In this document: positions 7,436 to 14,936 of the stretch, piece after piece
Layout of the letters: the number at the start of each line of letters is the position of its first letter
How positions within the stretch are numbered: the stretch's first letter is position 1
Assembly: GCA_963789885.1 (NCBI GenBank)
Contig: CAWBNB010000055.1
Span: 1 to 23,835, forward strand
DNA from: DATEDA01 sp963789885
Lineage (GTDB): Bacteria; Pseudomonadota; Gammaproteobacteria; Burkholderiales; SG8-39
Direction: 5' to 3'
DNA length: 23,835 nucleotides
Position numbers and translations under genes: made by a program
The notes under the pieces: model-generated
Told to the model about the DNA's origin: nothing
Database searches by the model: none
Seen by the model: the letters and a program-made list of their open reading frames with translations, nothing else

Positions 7436-9358
7436 TCACGGAGTAGTCGTCAACGAACCGAACGGCTCCGGTTCGTGAGGGTCGGGCTCATCAGCGCCTT
7501 GCGCCGCGTCGCCGGTGATGCGCTCACCTGGCGGACGCGCCGCGCGCTTGGTTGCCGGAGCCGCGCCCGTCGGCCGGGCCGCCGGCAACCGGAACGACCG
7601 CAGCGCGCGGAGCAACGGGCGCTTCTTCGCCTGATGTGCCTGCATGCGCCGCAGGATGTCGTCGAGCATGCAGATCGCCTCGAGCACGTGCGCGCCCTTG
7701 TTCAGCATCACGCACTCGGCCCGCTCGCCCATCGCCGCGTCGGTGATCTCGGCGCGCGACGGGCGGCCGGTCTTCGCGAGCGACTCGAGCACCTGCGTGG
7801 CCCAGATCACCGGCAGGTGCGCCGCCTCGGCGAGCCACAGGATCTCCTCCTGTACCTCCGCCAGGCGCTCGTAGCCGCACTCCACCGCGAGGTCGCCGCG
7901 GGCGATCATCACCCCGGCCGCCCGCGCGGCCATCGCGGCGAAGACAAGCTCCGGGAGGTTCTCGAAGCCCTGCCGCGTCTCGATCTTGAGGACGAGGCCG
8001 AGCTCCGGCGCGCCGTGCTCGCGCAGCGCCTCGAGCAGCGCTTCCACGTCGGCGGCGCGTTGCGCGAACGACAGCCCCACGAGGTCGGCGTGCCGCGCGA
8101 CGACGGCGAGATCGGCGCGATCCTTGTCGGACAACGCCGGCAGATCGAGCGCCGTGTCGGGCAGGTTGATGCCCTTGTCCGCAGCGAGGCGTTCGCCTCC
8201 CGCTCGCGCCTGGGTGATCTCGACCTCGAGCCGCTCGCGCGAGGCGCGTCGTACGACGCCGCCGATGCGGCCGTCGTCGAACCAGATGCGCTCGCCGCGG
8301 CGCACCTGCGCGAGCACCGCGGGAAGCGTGCACGCGACGCACGCCGGTTGCGCCCGCTTGCGGCCGCGCCCCTCGGTGGCTGCACGCCCGACACCCGAGC
8401 GCGTCACGTGGAGCAGGTCGCCACGCTGCACGCGCAGGCTGCCGGAGTCCTGCGGGAACCCCGCCAGCACGGTCGCGCGTGGCCCCGCGCCCTTGCGACG
8501 CCGGCGCAGTCGCGTCCCGGGGGTGAGATACACCGTCTTGGAGCTCTCAAGGTGCGCCGTAGCGCCGTCAATGTGCGCGACACGGAACGCGCGGTCCGCC
8601 TCGCGCGCGTCCGTGCAATCGACGTGCTGGCCTTCCTTCAGACGTGCGAACCATCTGGGCGAAACCTCGAGCCGCGGTTCGCTCTCCTCGCTCGCCTCGC
8701 CCGCGCCGGTTGGATATACCGTGAGCCGCGCGGGCGCAATCACCCGCCCGTATTCGTCGCGCACCGGCCGGAGCTTGAGCACCGGCGGGCCTGACGCGAT
8801 CGGACCGGTGCGCAGCTTCGGCCCGGCGAGGTCCATCAGGACCCGCACCGGCCGCCCGACGGCGCCTGCGGCCCGCCGCACGTGCTCCGCCATTGCCTTC
8901 CACGCCGGCGCATCATCGTGGGCGCAGTTGACGCGCGCGGTGTCCATCCCCGCAGCGACCAGTCGGCGCACGAGACCGAAGTCGGTCGCCGCCTCGGGCG
9001 GCAGCGTGACCATGATGCGAACGGTGCGCCCCGCCGGCGTGGGCCCGAGCAGGTCCTCGGCGTGTCGCTCCAGTAGCGCACGGCCCCGGTTGAAACCGAC
9101 CGGCTCGTCTCCAATGTGCGGCGTCCACGGCCGGTCGGCGAGTCGGTGCAGGATCCCGAGCACTTTGTCGAGGTTGGCGAGCACGTGCGTCTCGGCGCGT
9201 CCCAGGGAGGACACACCGATCCGCGCGAGGCTCTCCTGGAGCGGGCGGATGTCGGTGCGGCGCAGGGCAAGGTAATGCGCGAGGTTGCGCGCGCTCGCGG
9301 CGAAACGCGGCGCGATCGGATCGAGCCGCGGGACCACGGCCGCCTCGTACGCAACCAT
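7436..9358 (-). CDS. Atypical pyruvate kinase, long N-terminal extension, no C-terminal regulatory domain
   Basis: Predicted glycolytic enzyme (phosphoenolpyruvate + ADP to pyruvate + ATP) of 640 aa from the ATG at 9358. An N-terminal helical region of about 110 residues (NLAHYLALRRTDIRPLQ, SSLGRAETHVLANLDKVL) precedes the barrel. The barrel includes VTLPPEAATDFGLVRRLVAAGMDTARVNCAHD, interrupted B-domain-like sequence, the catalytic-Lys strand GLVLKIETRQGFENL, the RGDLAVE metal site and GRPSRAEITDAAMGERAECVMLNKG. The protein ends soon after the barrel in a basic Ala/Pro-rich tail, so the normal allosteric domain is absent. The frame stays open upstream and reads AIEKLIGELWDLRAD directly before the ATG, which looks like real protein, but has no in-frame ATG, GTG or TTG before a stop; an out-of-frame ATG lies at 9453. 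A one-base indel near 9400 or a non-standard start would explain this. Confidence 0.75.
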   Translation of the reverse strand: MVAYEAAVVPRLDPIAPRFAASARNLAHYLALRRTDIRPLQESLARIGVSSLGRAETHVLANLDKVLGILHRLADRPWTPHIGDEPVGFNRGRALLERHAEDLLGPTPAGRTVRIMVTLPPEAATDFGLVRRLVAAGMDTARVNCAHDDAPAWKAMAEHVRRAAGAVGRPVRVLMDLAGPKLRTGPIASGPPVLKLRPVRDEYGRVIAPARLTVYPTGAGEASEESEPRLEVSPRWFARLKEGQHVDCTDAREADRAFRVAHIDGATAHLESSKTVYLTPGTRLRRRRKGAGPRATVLAGFPQDSGSLRVQRGDLLHVTRSGVGRAATEGRGRKRAQPACVACTLPAVLAQVRRGERIWFDDGRIGGVVRRASRERLEVEITQARAGGERLAADKGINLPDTALDLPALSDKDRADLAVVARHADLVGLSFAQRAADVEALLEALREHGAPELGLVLKIETRQGFENLPELVFAAMAARAAGVMIARGDLAVECGYERLAEVQEEILWLAEAAHLPVIWATQVLESLAKTGRPSRAEITDAAMGERAECVMLNKGAHVLEAICMLDDILRRMQAHQAKKRPLLRALRSFRLPAARPTGAAPATKRAARPPGERITGDAAQGADEPDPHEPEPFGSLTTTP

Positions 9359-9561
9359 GTCGGCGCGCAGGTCCCAGAGTTCGCCGATCAGCTTCTCGAT
9401 GGCGCCCCGGTCCCAGCCTTCCGTCCGCTCGCGCTCCGCTCCGCCGCCGACATGCGCGCCGACCTTAGTCCACCGCGATAGAGCGCGTCATCGATGCCGA
9501 TCCGGTTCGAGTCTATGTCGAGTGGGGCCGTCTCGACTGCGAGGATGCGATCGTTTCGTGA

Positions 9562-9890
9562 CGGGGAGATGACGGGCGCTCAGTCGGGACCGGCCCACCG
9601 CGCGACAATTCGTTTCACGAGACCAATTTCACGCCGTTCTGGGAGTTCGTCACCGGCCCGATCCACGCCGGCGGCTTCGGCCCAAACAAGCTCGACAACA
9701 CGTTCGGCCCGCAGGTTGTGTTCCAGAAGGCACCTGGCGGCCGCAACAACGTACCGCCCACCGAGGGCGGGCAGTTTTACGGTCTCGCGAAAATCGACGG
9801 CAAGACCGGCGCGCTCAATGTCCGGATGGTCCACCCGGTAACCCGATTGTCATCGCTTCGTCATCTTTCCCCGGCACTCTGAGCAAATGA
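9562..9890 (+). pseudogene. Relic of the C-terminus of a PhoD-type alkaline phosphatase/phosphodiesterase
   Basis: About 90 codons read TNFTPFWEFVTGPIHAGGF, then a DNTFGPQVVFQKAPGG block and GQFYGLAKIDGKTGALNVRM. This is the C-terminal signature of PhoD-family phosphatases (a FWEFVTGP...GPN.LDNTFGP...F...P pattern). The tail shifts frame near 9830, where the +1 frame reads GNPIVIASSSFPGTLSK and stops at 9888-9890. No start codon, signal peptide or metal-binding core is present, and an in-frame stop precedes the fragment. A short upstream stretch (about 9470-9555) reads DADPVRVYVEWGRLD in another frame and could be a second scrap, but I cannot assign it. The relic is wedged between the start of the pyruvate kinase gene and the STAS gene, suggesting a deletion removed most of a phosphatase gene. 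Confidence 0.75.
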
Positions 9891-9925
9891 GGCAAAGGCT
9901 AGGGCCCGATTCCTAGGACGTGACC

Positions 9926-9959
9926 CGGAACCCGGCAGGGGCCTGCCTGCCGGGTTCCG
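9926..9959 (+). promoter_or_regulatory. Strong 14-bp hairpin upstream of the STAS gene
   Basis: CGGAACCCGGCAGG (9926-9939) pairs perfectly with CCTGCCGGGTTCCG (9946-9959), leaving a 6-nt GGCCTG loop. It ends 25 nt before the STAS start codon and has no following T tract. It could be a terminator closing the upstream phosphatase relic, or a 5'-leader structure controlling the signalling operon. The sequence alone does not decide. Confidence 0.6.
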
Positions 9960-9983
9960 CGCAAGACACAAGGGAGAATGCGA

Positions 9984-10328
9984 ATGCACATGACTCAGGA
10001 AAGCCTAGATGGTGAGCTGACCAAGATCTCCCTCGACGGCCGGCTGGACCTTGAGGGCACCCAAAAGGTCGAGCAACAGTTCTCGTACCGCACCACGACC
10101 GCCGCCGGCCGGTTCGCGATCGACCTGTCCGGGGTGACGTTCATCGCCTCCATCGGCATTCGCATGCTGCTCACCGCCGCTCGCGCCCAGGCGCAGCGAG
10201 GCGGCAAGATGATCCTGATCAGTCCCGCCGGGATGAGTCGGAAGGTCCTCGAGACCGCCGGGGTCGACGCGCTCGTTCCGATCGTCGGCGACCTCGATGC
10301 CGCCCGCAGCGCGCTCGGCGCCGCTTAA
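9984..10328 (+). CDS. STAS-domain anti-sigma factor antagonist
   Basis: Small cytoplasmic protein of 114 aa forming a single STAS domain, the anti-anti-sigma component of a partner-switching system. When unphosphorylated such proteins bind a serine kinase/anti-sigma factor and release its target. The core block IDLSGVTFIASIGIRMLL aligns with the phosphorylation loop of SpoIIAA/RsbV; the likely phospho-acceptor is Ser56, with Ala and Ile in place of the flanking Asp and Ser/Thr, a variant common in Gram-negative homologues. I prefer the ATG at 9984 over those at 9978 and 9990 because AGGGAG at 9971-9976 is then 7 nt away. The next gene, carrying both kinase-like and phosphatase domains, starts inside this one (32-nt overlap), so the two are almost certainly partners. 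Confidence 0.88.
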   Translation: MHMTQESLDGELTKISLDGRLDLEGTQKVEQQFSYRTTTAAGRFAIDLSGVTFIASIGIRMLLTAARAQAQRGGKMILISPAGMSRKVLETAGVDALVPIVGDLDAARSALGAA

Positions 10329-12108
10329 GACCGGCCCCGGCGAGCCGAGCGGCTCGCAGCGCAAGGCGCGCCCTGTCGCAGCGCACCGGCTGACCCTCGC
10401 GAACGACCTCGCCGCGGTCGGCGAGGCGAGCGAGTGGCTCCGGGAGCTCGCCGGGGGTGCCGGGCTCGACGCGGAAGACACCTACCGCCTCGACCTCTGC
10501 GCGGGCGAGCTGCTCACGAACATCGTCGAATACGCCTACGAGGACCGGGCGCCGCATTCGATCGAGCTCAGCGCGGCGATGAGCGATCGCGAGGTGAGGC
10601 TCGAGATCGCGGACGACGGGCTCCCTTTCGATCCGGTGGCGCACCGCCTCGTGCGGGCTCGCGAACTGCTCTCCGAAGCGCGCTGGGGCGGCTGGGGCTT
10701 GCGCCTCGTCCGGCAGTTCGCCGACGAATACCGGTACGAGCGGCGTGGAGACAGAAACGTCGTGTCGCTCGTCCTGCACCGGCGCATCGGGCCGTACGTG
10801 GCGCGCGGGATCGAGCGACGCCGAACTCGCGGGGCCGCAGTATTCCCCTTGCATCGCCCGGACGGCGCTGTCGTCCATGCGGATGCCCGCTCCGGGATAG
10901 AGCGGCGCGTCCTCGGCTTCATCTCGCAGCTCGAAATCTTCCGTGGGGTGCCTTACGCCCTCATCGAGGATACGCTCGCCGCCTCCCGCATCCAGCGGTT
11001 CGCCGACGGCGCGCTGCTCCGGCGACCGGGCGAGCAGAGCACCGGGATCTTCTTCGTACTGAGCGGGCGGGTGCGAGTGCATCTCGACGCGCCGGACTCC
11101 GCGGAATTCTTCACGATCGAGGCGGGCGACTGCGTCGGCGAGCTCTCCGTGATCGACGGCAGGCCGACTTCCGCGTACGTCGTCGCGGACGCCGGGTGCC
11201 GGATCCTGTTCGTCGGCGCGGAGACGCTGTTCGACCGGCTCCTGACGATTCCCGAGGTGAACCGCAAGTTCATGATGATGCTCACCGACCGCGTGCGAAG
11301 GACGAGCGACCGGGTCCTCGAACAAACGCGATCGGCGATGGAGCTCAAGCAGCTGCAGCGCGAGCTCGGCCTCGCCCAGGAAATCCAGGCCGGGATGCTG
11401 CCGCAGGAATCCCCGCTTTTCCCCGACCGCGCGGACGTCGACTGCGCGGCGCGGATCCGCGTCGCGCGCCAGGTCGGCGGCGACTTCTACGACGCGTTCT
11501 TCATCGATCAGACGCGCCTCCTCGTCACGATCGGCGACGTGTGCGGCAAGGGGATGCCGGCGGCGCTGCTCATGGTGCGCGCCGTGACCCTGCTGCGGAG
11601 CGAGGCGACCCGGCGCACCGGCGCGAAGCGCGGCCAGCTGCAGCGCATGGCCGAGCGGCTGAACCAGCAGCTCGCGGAGCGAAACGAAGCATCGCTCTTC
11701 GTCACCACGTTCTGCGCGCTACTCGACACGGCGACCGGGAAGCTCACGTTCGTGAACGCAGGGCACAACCCGCCCCTGCTGGCGCTCGGCGACGGATCGT
11801 TCGAGTTGCTGATCGGGCCGCGCAACCCGGTGGCCGGCTTCGTCGGCGCGCTGACCTACAGCGTCGGCGAGGTCGAGCTCCCGCCGGGGAGCGCACTCGT
11901 GCTGTACACCGACGGCGTGATCGACGCTCGAAGGGCGAGCGGAGAGCTGTTCGGTGAGCAACGGCTCCTCGATGCGCTCAACGGGGCGGCGGGACGCGGC
12001 GCGATGCAGCTCGTCGACGGCACGATGGCGGCGCTGGACGGCTTCGTCGGGGGCGCCGCGCAAGCCGATGACATTGCCGTGCTCGCGCTCCGCTACTCGG
12101 GGCCCTGA
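10297..12108 (+). CDS. RsbW-like kinase / cyclic-nucleotide-binding / SpoIIE-PP2C phosphatase fusion protein
   Basis: Cytoplasmic signalling protein of 603 aa with three domains. Residues about 28-165 form a GHKL ATPase of the anti-sigma kinase type: N box CAGELLTNIVEYAY, G1 EIADDGLPFD, G2 GGWGLRLVRQF. Residues about 210-335 form a cNMP-binding barrel with GRVRVHL and a phosphate-cassette-like GELSVIDGRPTSA. A predicted coiled coil (QLQRELGLAQEIQAGMLP) leads to a PP2C SpoIIE/RsbU domain with all metal-site motifs: VGGDFYD, GDVCGKG, LYTDGV and ADDIAVL. It could therefore both phosphorylate and dephosphorylate the STAS partner, with a nucleotide or redox-type ligand setting the balance. The cassette lacks the canonical Arg directly before Ser-Ala, so cyclic-nucleotide binding is uncertain. 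ATG 10297 is the only standard start before the kinase domain. No sigma factor is nearby. Confidence 0.9.
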   Translation: MPPAARSAPLKTGPGEPSGSQRKARPVAAHRLTLANDLAAVGEASEWLRELAGGAGLDAEDTYRLDLCAGELLTNIVEYAYEDRAPHSIELSAAMSDREVRLEIADDGLPFDPVAHRLVRARELLSEARWGGWGLRLVRQFADEYRYERRGDRNVVSLVLHRRIGPYVARGIERRRTRGAAVFPLHRPDGAVVHADARSGIERRVLGFISQLEIFRGVPYALIEDTLAASRIQRFADGALLRRPGEQSTGIFFVLSGRVRVHLDAPDSAEFFTIEAGDCVGELSVIDGRPTSAYVVADAGCRILFVGAETLFDRLLTIPEVNRKFMMMLTDRVRRTSDRVLEQTRSAMELKQLQRELGLAQEIQAGMLPQESPLFPDRADVDCAARIRVARQVGGDFYDAFFIDQTRLLVTIGDVCGKGMPAALLMVRAVTLLRSEATRRTGAKRGQLQRMAERLNQQLAERNEASLFVTTFCALLDTATGKLTFVNAGHNPPLLALGDGSFELLIGPRNPVAGFVGALTYSVGEVELPPGSALVLYTDGVIDARRASGELFGEQRLLDALNGAAGRGAMQLVDGTMAALDGFVGGAAQADDIAVLALRYSGP

Positions 12109-12200
12109 AGGTGCACGGGCGAGCATGGAAGCGCGCCTCAAGTCACAGCCCTGAGATATTTCACGCGTCCAATCGAAGCCCCGCGACGAAGGCAACCAGG

Positions 12201-13127
12201 ATGATCGACGACCGTACTGCCGACACCGACGCCCTGTTCCGCCGGGTGCACGGCGAGCTGCTCGACAGCTTCGACGAGGAGCTCGAGATGGAGATCGACG
12301 ACGACCGCCTGTCGAATCTCCTCGGCGAGGAGGCCGGACACCCGGAACCCGAAGCGGTCAGCCGGCCGTCGTACTTCAGGGAGCTCTTCCGCCTGCAGGG
12401 CGAGCTCGTCAAGCTGCAGACCTGGGTGGTTCACGAGAAGCTGAAGGTCGTCGTCCTGTTCGAGGGCCGGGACGCCGCCGGCAAGGGCGGCATCATCAAA
12501 CGCATCACGCAGCGCTTGAACCCGCGGGTCTGCCGGACGGTCGCGCTGCCCGCCCCGAGCGAGCGCGAGCGCACCCAGTGGTATTTCCAGCGCTACGTGC
12601 CGCACCTCCCCGCGGGCGGGGAGATCGTCCTCTTCGACCGCAGCTGGTACAACCGCGCCGGCGTCGAGCGGGTGATGGGGTTCTGCACCGACGACGAGTA
12701 CGAGGAGTTCTTCCGCACCGTTCCGGAGTTCGAGAAGATGCTGGTGCGCTCCGGGATCGTCCTCATCAAGTACTGGTTCTCGATCACCGACGACGAGCAG
12801 CACCTGCGCTTCAAGATGCGCATCCTCGATCCCCTGAAGCAGTGGAAGCTGAGCCCGATGGACCTTGAGTCGCGCCGCCGCTGGGAGCAGTACACGAAGG
12901 CCAAGGAGATCATGATCGAGCGCACCCACATCCCGGAGGCGCGCTGGTGGGTGGTCGAGGCGGTCGACAAGAAGCGGGCGCGCCTGAACTGCATCCACCA
13001 CCTGCTGAGCCAGATCCCCTACCGGGAGCTCCCGCACGAGCCCGTCACGCTTCCTGCGCGGGTGCACAATCCGGACTACTCCCGCGCGCCCCTGCCCGAC
13101 GACCTGTACGTGCCGGAGGTCTATTGA
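12201..13127 (+). CDS. ppk2: Polyphosphate kinase 2 (PPK2), class I single-domain type
   Basis: Predicted cytoplasmic enzyme of 308 aa transferring phosphate between polyphosphate and nucleoside diphosphates. Walker A GRDAAGKGG is at residues 89-97, the lid region SERERTQWYFQRY follows, and the Walker B-like FDRSWYNRAGVERVMGF starts at residue 145. Further family blocks are KYWFSITDDEQHLRF, the LDPLKQWKLSPMDLES block and the C-terminal RVHNPDYSR. One PPK2 domain and the overall length fit the group related to Pseudomonas aeruginosa PPK2 (class I). An acidic N-terminal tail of about 50 residues precedes the domain. The ATG at 12201 begins MIDDRTADTDALF; AAGG about 9 nt upstream is a weak ribosome site. 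It lies 92 nt after the kinase/phosphatase gene on the same strand and could share its transcript, linking polyphosphate to the stress switch; this is inference. Confidence 0.93.
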   Translation: MIDDRTADTDALFRRVHGELLDSFDEELEMEIDDDRLSNLLGEEAGHPEPEAVSRPSYFRELFRLQGELVKLQTWVVHEKLKVVVLFEGRDAAGKGGIIKRITQRLNPRVCRTVALPAPSERERTQWYFQRYVPHLPAGGEIVLFDRSWYNRAGVERVMGFCTDDEYEEFFRTVPEFEKMLVRSGIVLIKYWFSITDDEQHLRFKMRILDPLKQWKLSPMDLESRRRWEQYTKAKEIMIERTHIPEARWWVVEAVDKKRARLNCIHHLLSQIPYRELPHEPVTLPARVHNPDYSRAPLPDDLYVPEVY

Positions 13128-13129
13128 AT

Positions 13130-13148
13130 GCCGGCATGACCGGCTTTT
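13130..13148 (+). terminator. Small terminator-like hairpin after ppk2
   Basis: GCCGG (13130-13134) and CCGGC (13140-13144) close a CATGA loop and are followed directly by TTTT (13145-13148). It begins 2 nt after the ppk2 stop codon. The stem is only 5 bp and the T tract short, so it may be weak. A separate palindrome, CCCAATTGGG at 13285-13294, lies in the rest of the 240-bp gap before the converging plcP-like gene. Confidence 0.5.
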
Positions 13149-13367
13149 GACCGCGGACAGCTCTCGCTCGTCGGCGTTCGTCCGAACGGATCGCGGCCGC
13201 CGTGCTCTCGCGCCGGGAGATCAGCACGACCTTGGGCGGCAAGGCACGCGCCGCGGCGCATCCATAACATTTCAGTCGTCGAGGCCCAATTGGGGCAGGG
13301 ATCTCCACGCCGGTAGTCGCTCACTGTCCGTGCGCCTGGCCGGTACTCGGGATGCCCGACGGTTCTT

Positions 13368-14216
13368 TCACGCCCCGGCGCTCTCGACCGTTTCCTCGCC
13401 GTTCTGTTCGAGCGTCCTCGCGAGGCCCAGCGCGGGCTCCGACCGGGGTGCGTGCGCCGGCGCCACGGCCGGATGCGCGACGCCCCACCGCACGAGCTCG
13501 AGTCGCCCGTCGGCGTGCTCCACGATCGCCGTACGGCTGTCGACCCAGTCGCCGCAGTTCACGTAGCAGATCCCCTGGACGTCGCGAATGGCGGCGACAT
13601 GAATGTGGCCGCAGATCACACCGTCCACGCCGCGCTCCTGCGCATGGCGCACGACCGCCTCCTCGAACCCGAAGACGAAGTCGAGCGCAGTTTTCACCTT
13701 GCGCTTTGTATAGCCCGAAAGCGACCAGTAGCCCGGTATCCCCAGCGTGCGCCGTACCCACGACAGTACGAGGTTCAGCCTCACCAGGACGTCGTAGGTA
13801 TGATCGCCGAGTATCGCGATCCAGCGGTGGTATCGCGTGACCTGGTCGAACGCGTCGCCGTGGACCAGCAGATATCGCTTGCCGTCGGCGGCGACGTGCA
13901 CGTAGTCCATGGCGACGCGAATGTTGCCGAAGGACGTGCCTGCGTGCTCGCGGGCCGCCTCGTCGTGGTTGCCCGGGATGAAGATCACCCTGACGTGGTG
14001 TCGCGCGCGCTTGAGGATCTTTTGCAGCAGCGTGTTCTGCGCCGCCGACCAGTAGACGCCGCGGGACCGCATCGCCCAGAAATCGAGGATGTCGCCGACG
14101 AGGAACAGGTAGTCGGATTCGTAGGCCTTCAGGAACTCCAGCAGCTGCTCCGCCTGGCAGGCGCGGGTGCCGAGGTGGATGTCGGAGAGGAAGATCGCCC
14201 GGACGTGCTGCGACAT
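13368..14216 (-). CDS. plcP: PlcP-like metallophosphoesterase (phospholipase C of lipid remodelling)
   Basis: Calcineurin-type metallophosphoesterase of 282 aa, related to UDP-2,3-diacylglucosamine hydrolases (LpxH). Metal-site motifs are SDIHLG (residues 11-16), VGDILDFW (40-47), GNHDE (82-86), LLVHGDAFD (116-124) and CGHIHVAAI further on. The pattern SDIHLGTRACQAE...WSLSGYTKRKVK...CGDWVDSRTAIVEH is that of the PlcP subgroup, which in Sinorhizobium and marine bacteria cleaves membrane phospholipid to diacylglycerol under phosphate starvation. Its position supports this: it starts 4 nt after btaB stops, giving the order btaA-btaB-plcP, and diacylglycerol is the BtaA acceptor. There is no signal peptide; a cytoplasmic-face membrane enzyme is likely. 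The C-terminal 35 residues are an Ala/Pro-rich tail. The alternative is an LpxH-type lipid A enzyme, less likely in this operon. Confidence 0.8.
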   Translation of the reverse strand: MSQHVRAIFLSDIHLGTRACQAEQLLEFLKAYESDYLFLVGDILDFWAMRSRGVYWSAAQNTLLQKILKRARHHVRVIFIPGNHDEAAREHAGTSFGNIRVAMDYVHVAADGKRYLLVHGDAFDQVTRYHRWIAILGDHTYDVLVRLNLVLSWVRRTLGIPGYWSLSGYTKRKVKTALDFVFGFEEAVVRHAQERGVDGVICGHIHVAAIRDVQGICYVNCGDWVDSRTAIVEHADGRLELVRWGVAHPAVAPAHAPRSEPALGLARTLEQNGEETVESAGA

Positions 14217-14220
14217 GGTG

Positions 14221-14934
14221 TCACCCGCCGCGGGGCGTGCTGCGCTTGCGCCCGACGAACACGTAGTACGGTGCACGGAGTCCCGGCAGATAAGGGACCG
14301 GACCGCTGCGCTCGCTGCAGGCGATCGTCTCGAGACGGTCGCACAGGCAGGACAGGTGACCGGCGGACAGGCGAACGCCGGCGTGCCCGAACCATCGCCT
14401 CCAGAACGCACGAGCGAGCGCGCCGTGCGAAGGCGAAACGTGGAAGTCGACGGCACCAAGCAGTCCGCCGGGGGCCAGCATCGCAATCGCATTGTCGATC
14501 GTCCCGCGCCAGTCGGGAATCATCGTGAGCGCATAGGACAGGTATACGCGATCGGCCGGCGCCGGCGGGCGGTAGGTCCTCGCGTCGGCTTCCACGCAGT
14601 GGACGTTCGGGCGCATCGCGTGCCGCTCGCGGGCGACCTCGAGCAACGCCGGGCAGAGGTCGATCAATTCGAGCCTCGCCAGGCCCGGGGCGCTGCGGAC
14701 CAGCAGCTCCGCCGTGCACCCGGTGCCGCCGCCCAGCTCGACGACGTTCGCCCCCGGCGGCGGGTTGAGCAGCCGGACCAGCTCCTCCCGGCCATGCAGC
14801 AGGCGCGCCCGGAAGGCATCGTAGGCGCGCGCTTGCGGACGATAGAAATGCTCCAGCCGCGCGACATGCGACCCGGCGCGAGGCATGCCGCGGGCAAGAG
14901 CGGCAAGCACGCGGGCATCGGCGATGAGCGGCAC
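14221..14934 (-). CDS. btaB: BtaB-like SAM-dependent N-methyltransferase for betaine lipid DGTS
   Basis: Class I SAM-dependent methyltransferase of about 237 aa. In DGTS synthesis BtaB adds three methyl groups to the amino group of diacylglycerylhomoserine. Motif I is VVELGGGTGCTAELL, post-I is LELIDLCPALLEVARERH, and LSYALTMIPDW and MLAPGGLLGAVDFH follow. The N-terminal block RLEHFYRPQARAYDAFRARLLHGREELV matches the opening of this subgroup. I chose GTG at 14934 because it lies directly after the btaA stop (14937-14939) and gives an N-terminus MPLIADARVLAALARG that fits relatives; ATG at 14886 (221 aa) is the alternative. Neither has a clear ribosome site, as expected for a coupled gene. Function rests on the adjacent btaA. 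Confidence 0.82.
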   Translation of the reverse strand: MPLIADARVLAALARGMPRAGSHVARLEHFYRPQARAYDAFRARLLHGREELVRLLNPPPGANVVELGGGTGCTAELLVRSAPGLARLELIDLCPALLEVARERHAMRPNVHCVEADARTYRPPAPADRVYLSYALTMIPDWRGTIDNAIAMLAPGGLLGAVDFHVSPSHGALARAFWRRWFGHAGVRLSAGHLSCLCDRLETIACSERSGPVPYLPGLRAPYYVFVGRKRSTPRGG

Positions 14935-14936
14935 GA

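Noticed and set aside
7004..8794. 596-codon plus-strand open frame
   Set aside because: Antisense to the pyruvate kinase gene, with Arg/Ala-rich composition and no family motif.
10219..11325. 368-codon minus-strand open frame opposite the kinase/phosphatase fusion
   Set aside because: Antisense shadow; it crosses the STAS/kinase overlap and shows no domain.
12138..13067. 309-codon minus-strand open frame opposite ppk2
   Set aside because: The opposite strand encodes PPK2 with intact Walker motifs; this frame has none.
13045..13324. Short minus-strand frames between ppk2 and the plcP-like gene
   Set aside because: Arg/Ala-rich, partly antisense to ppk2, no start signal.
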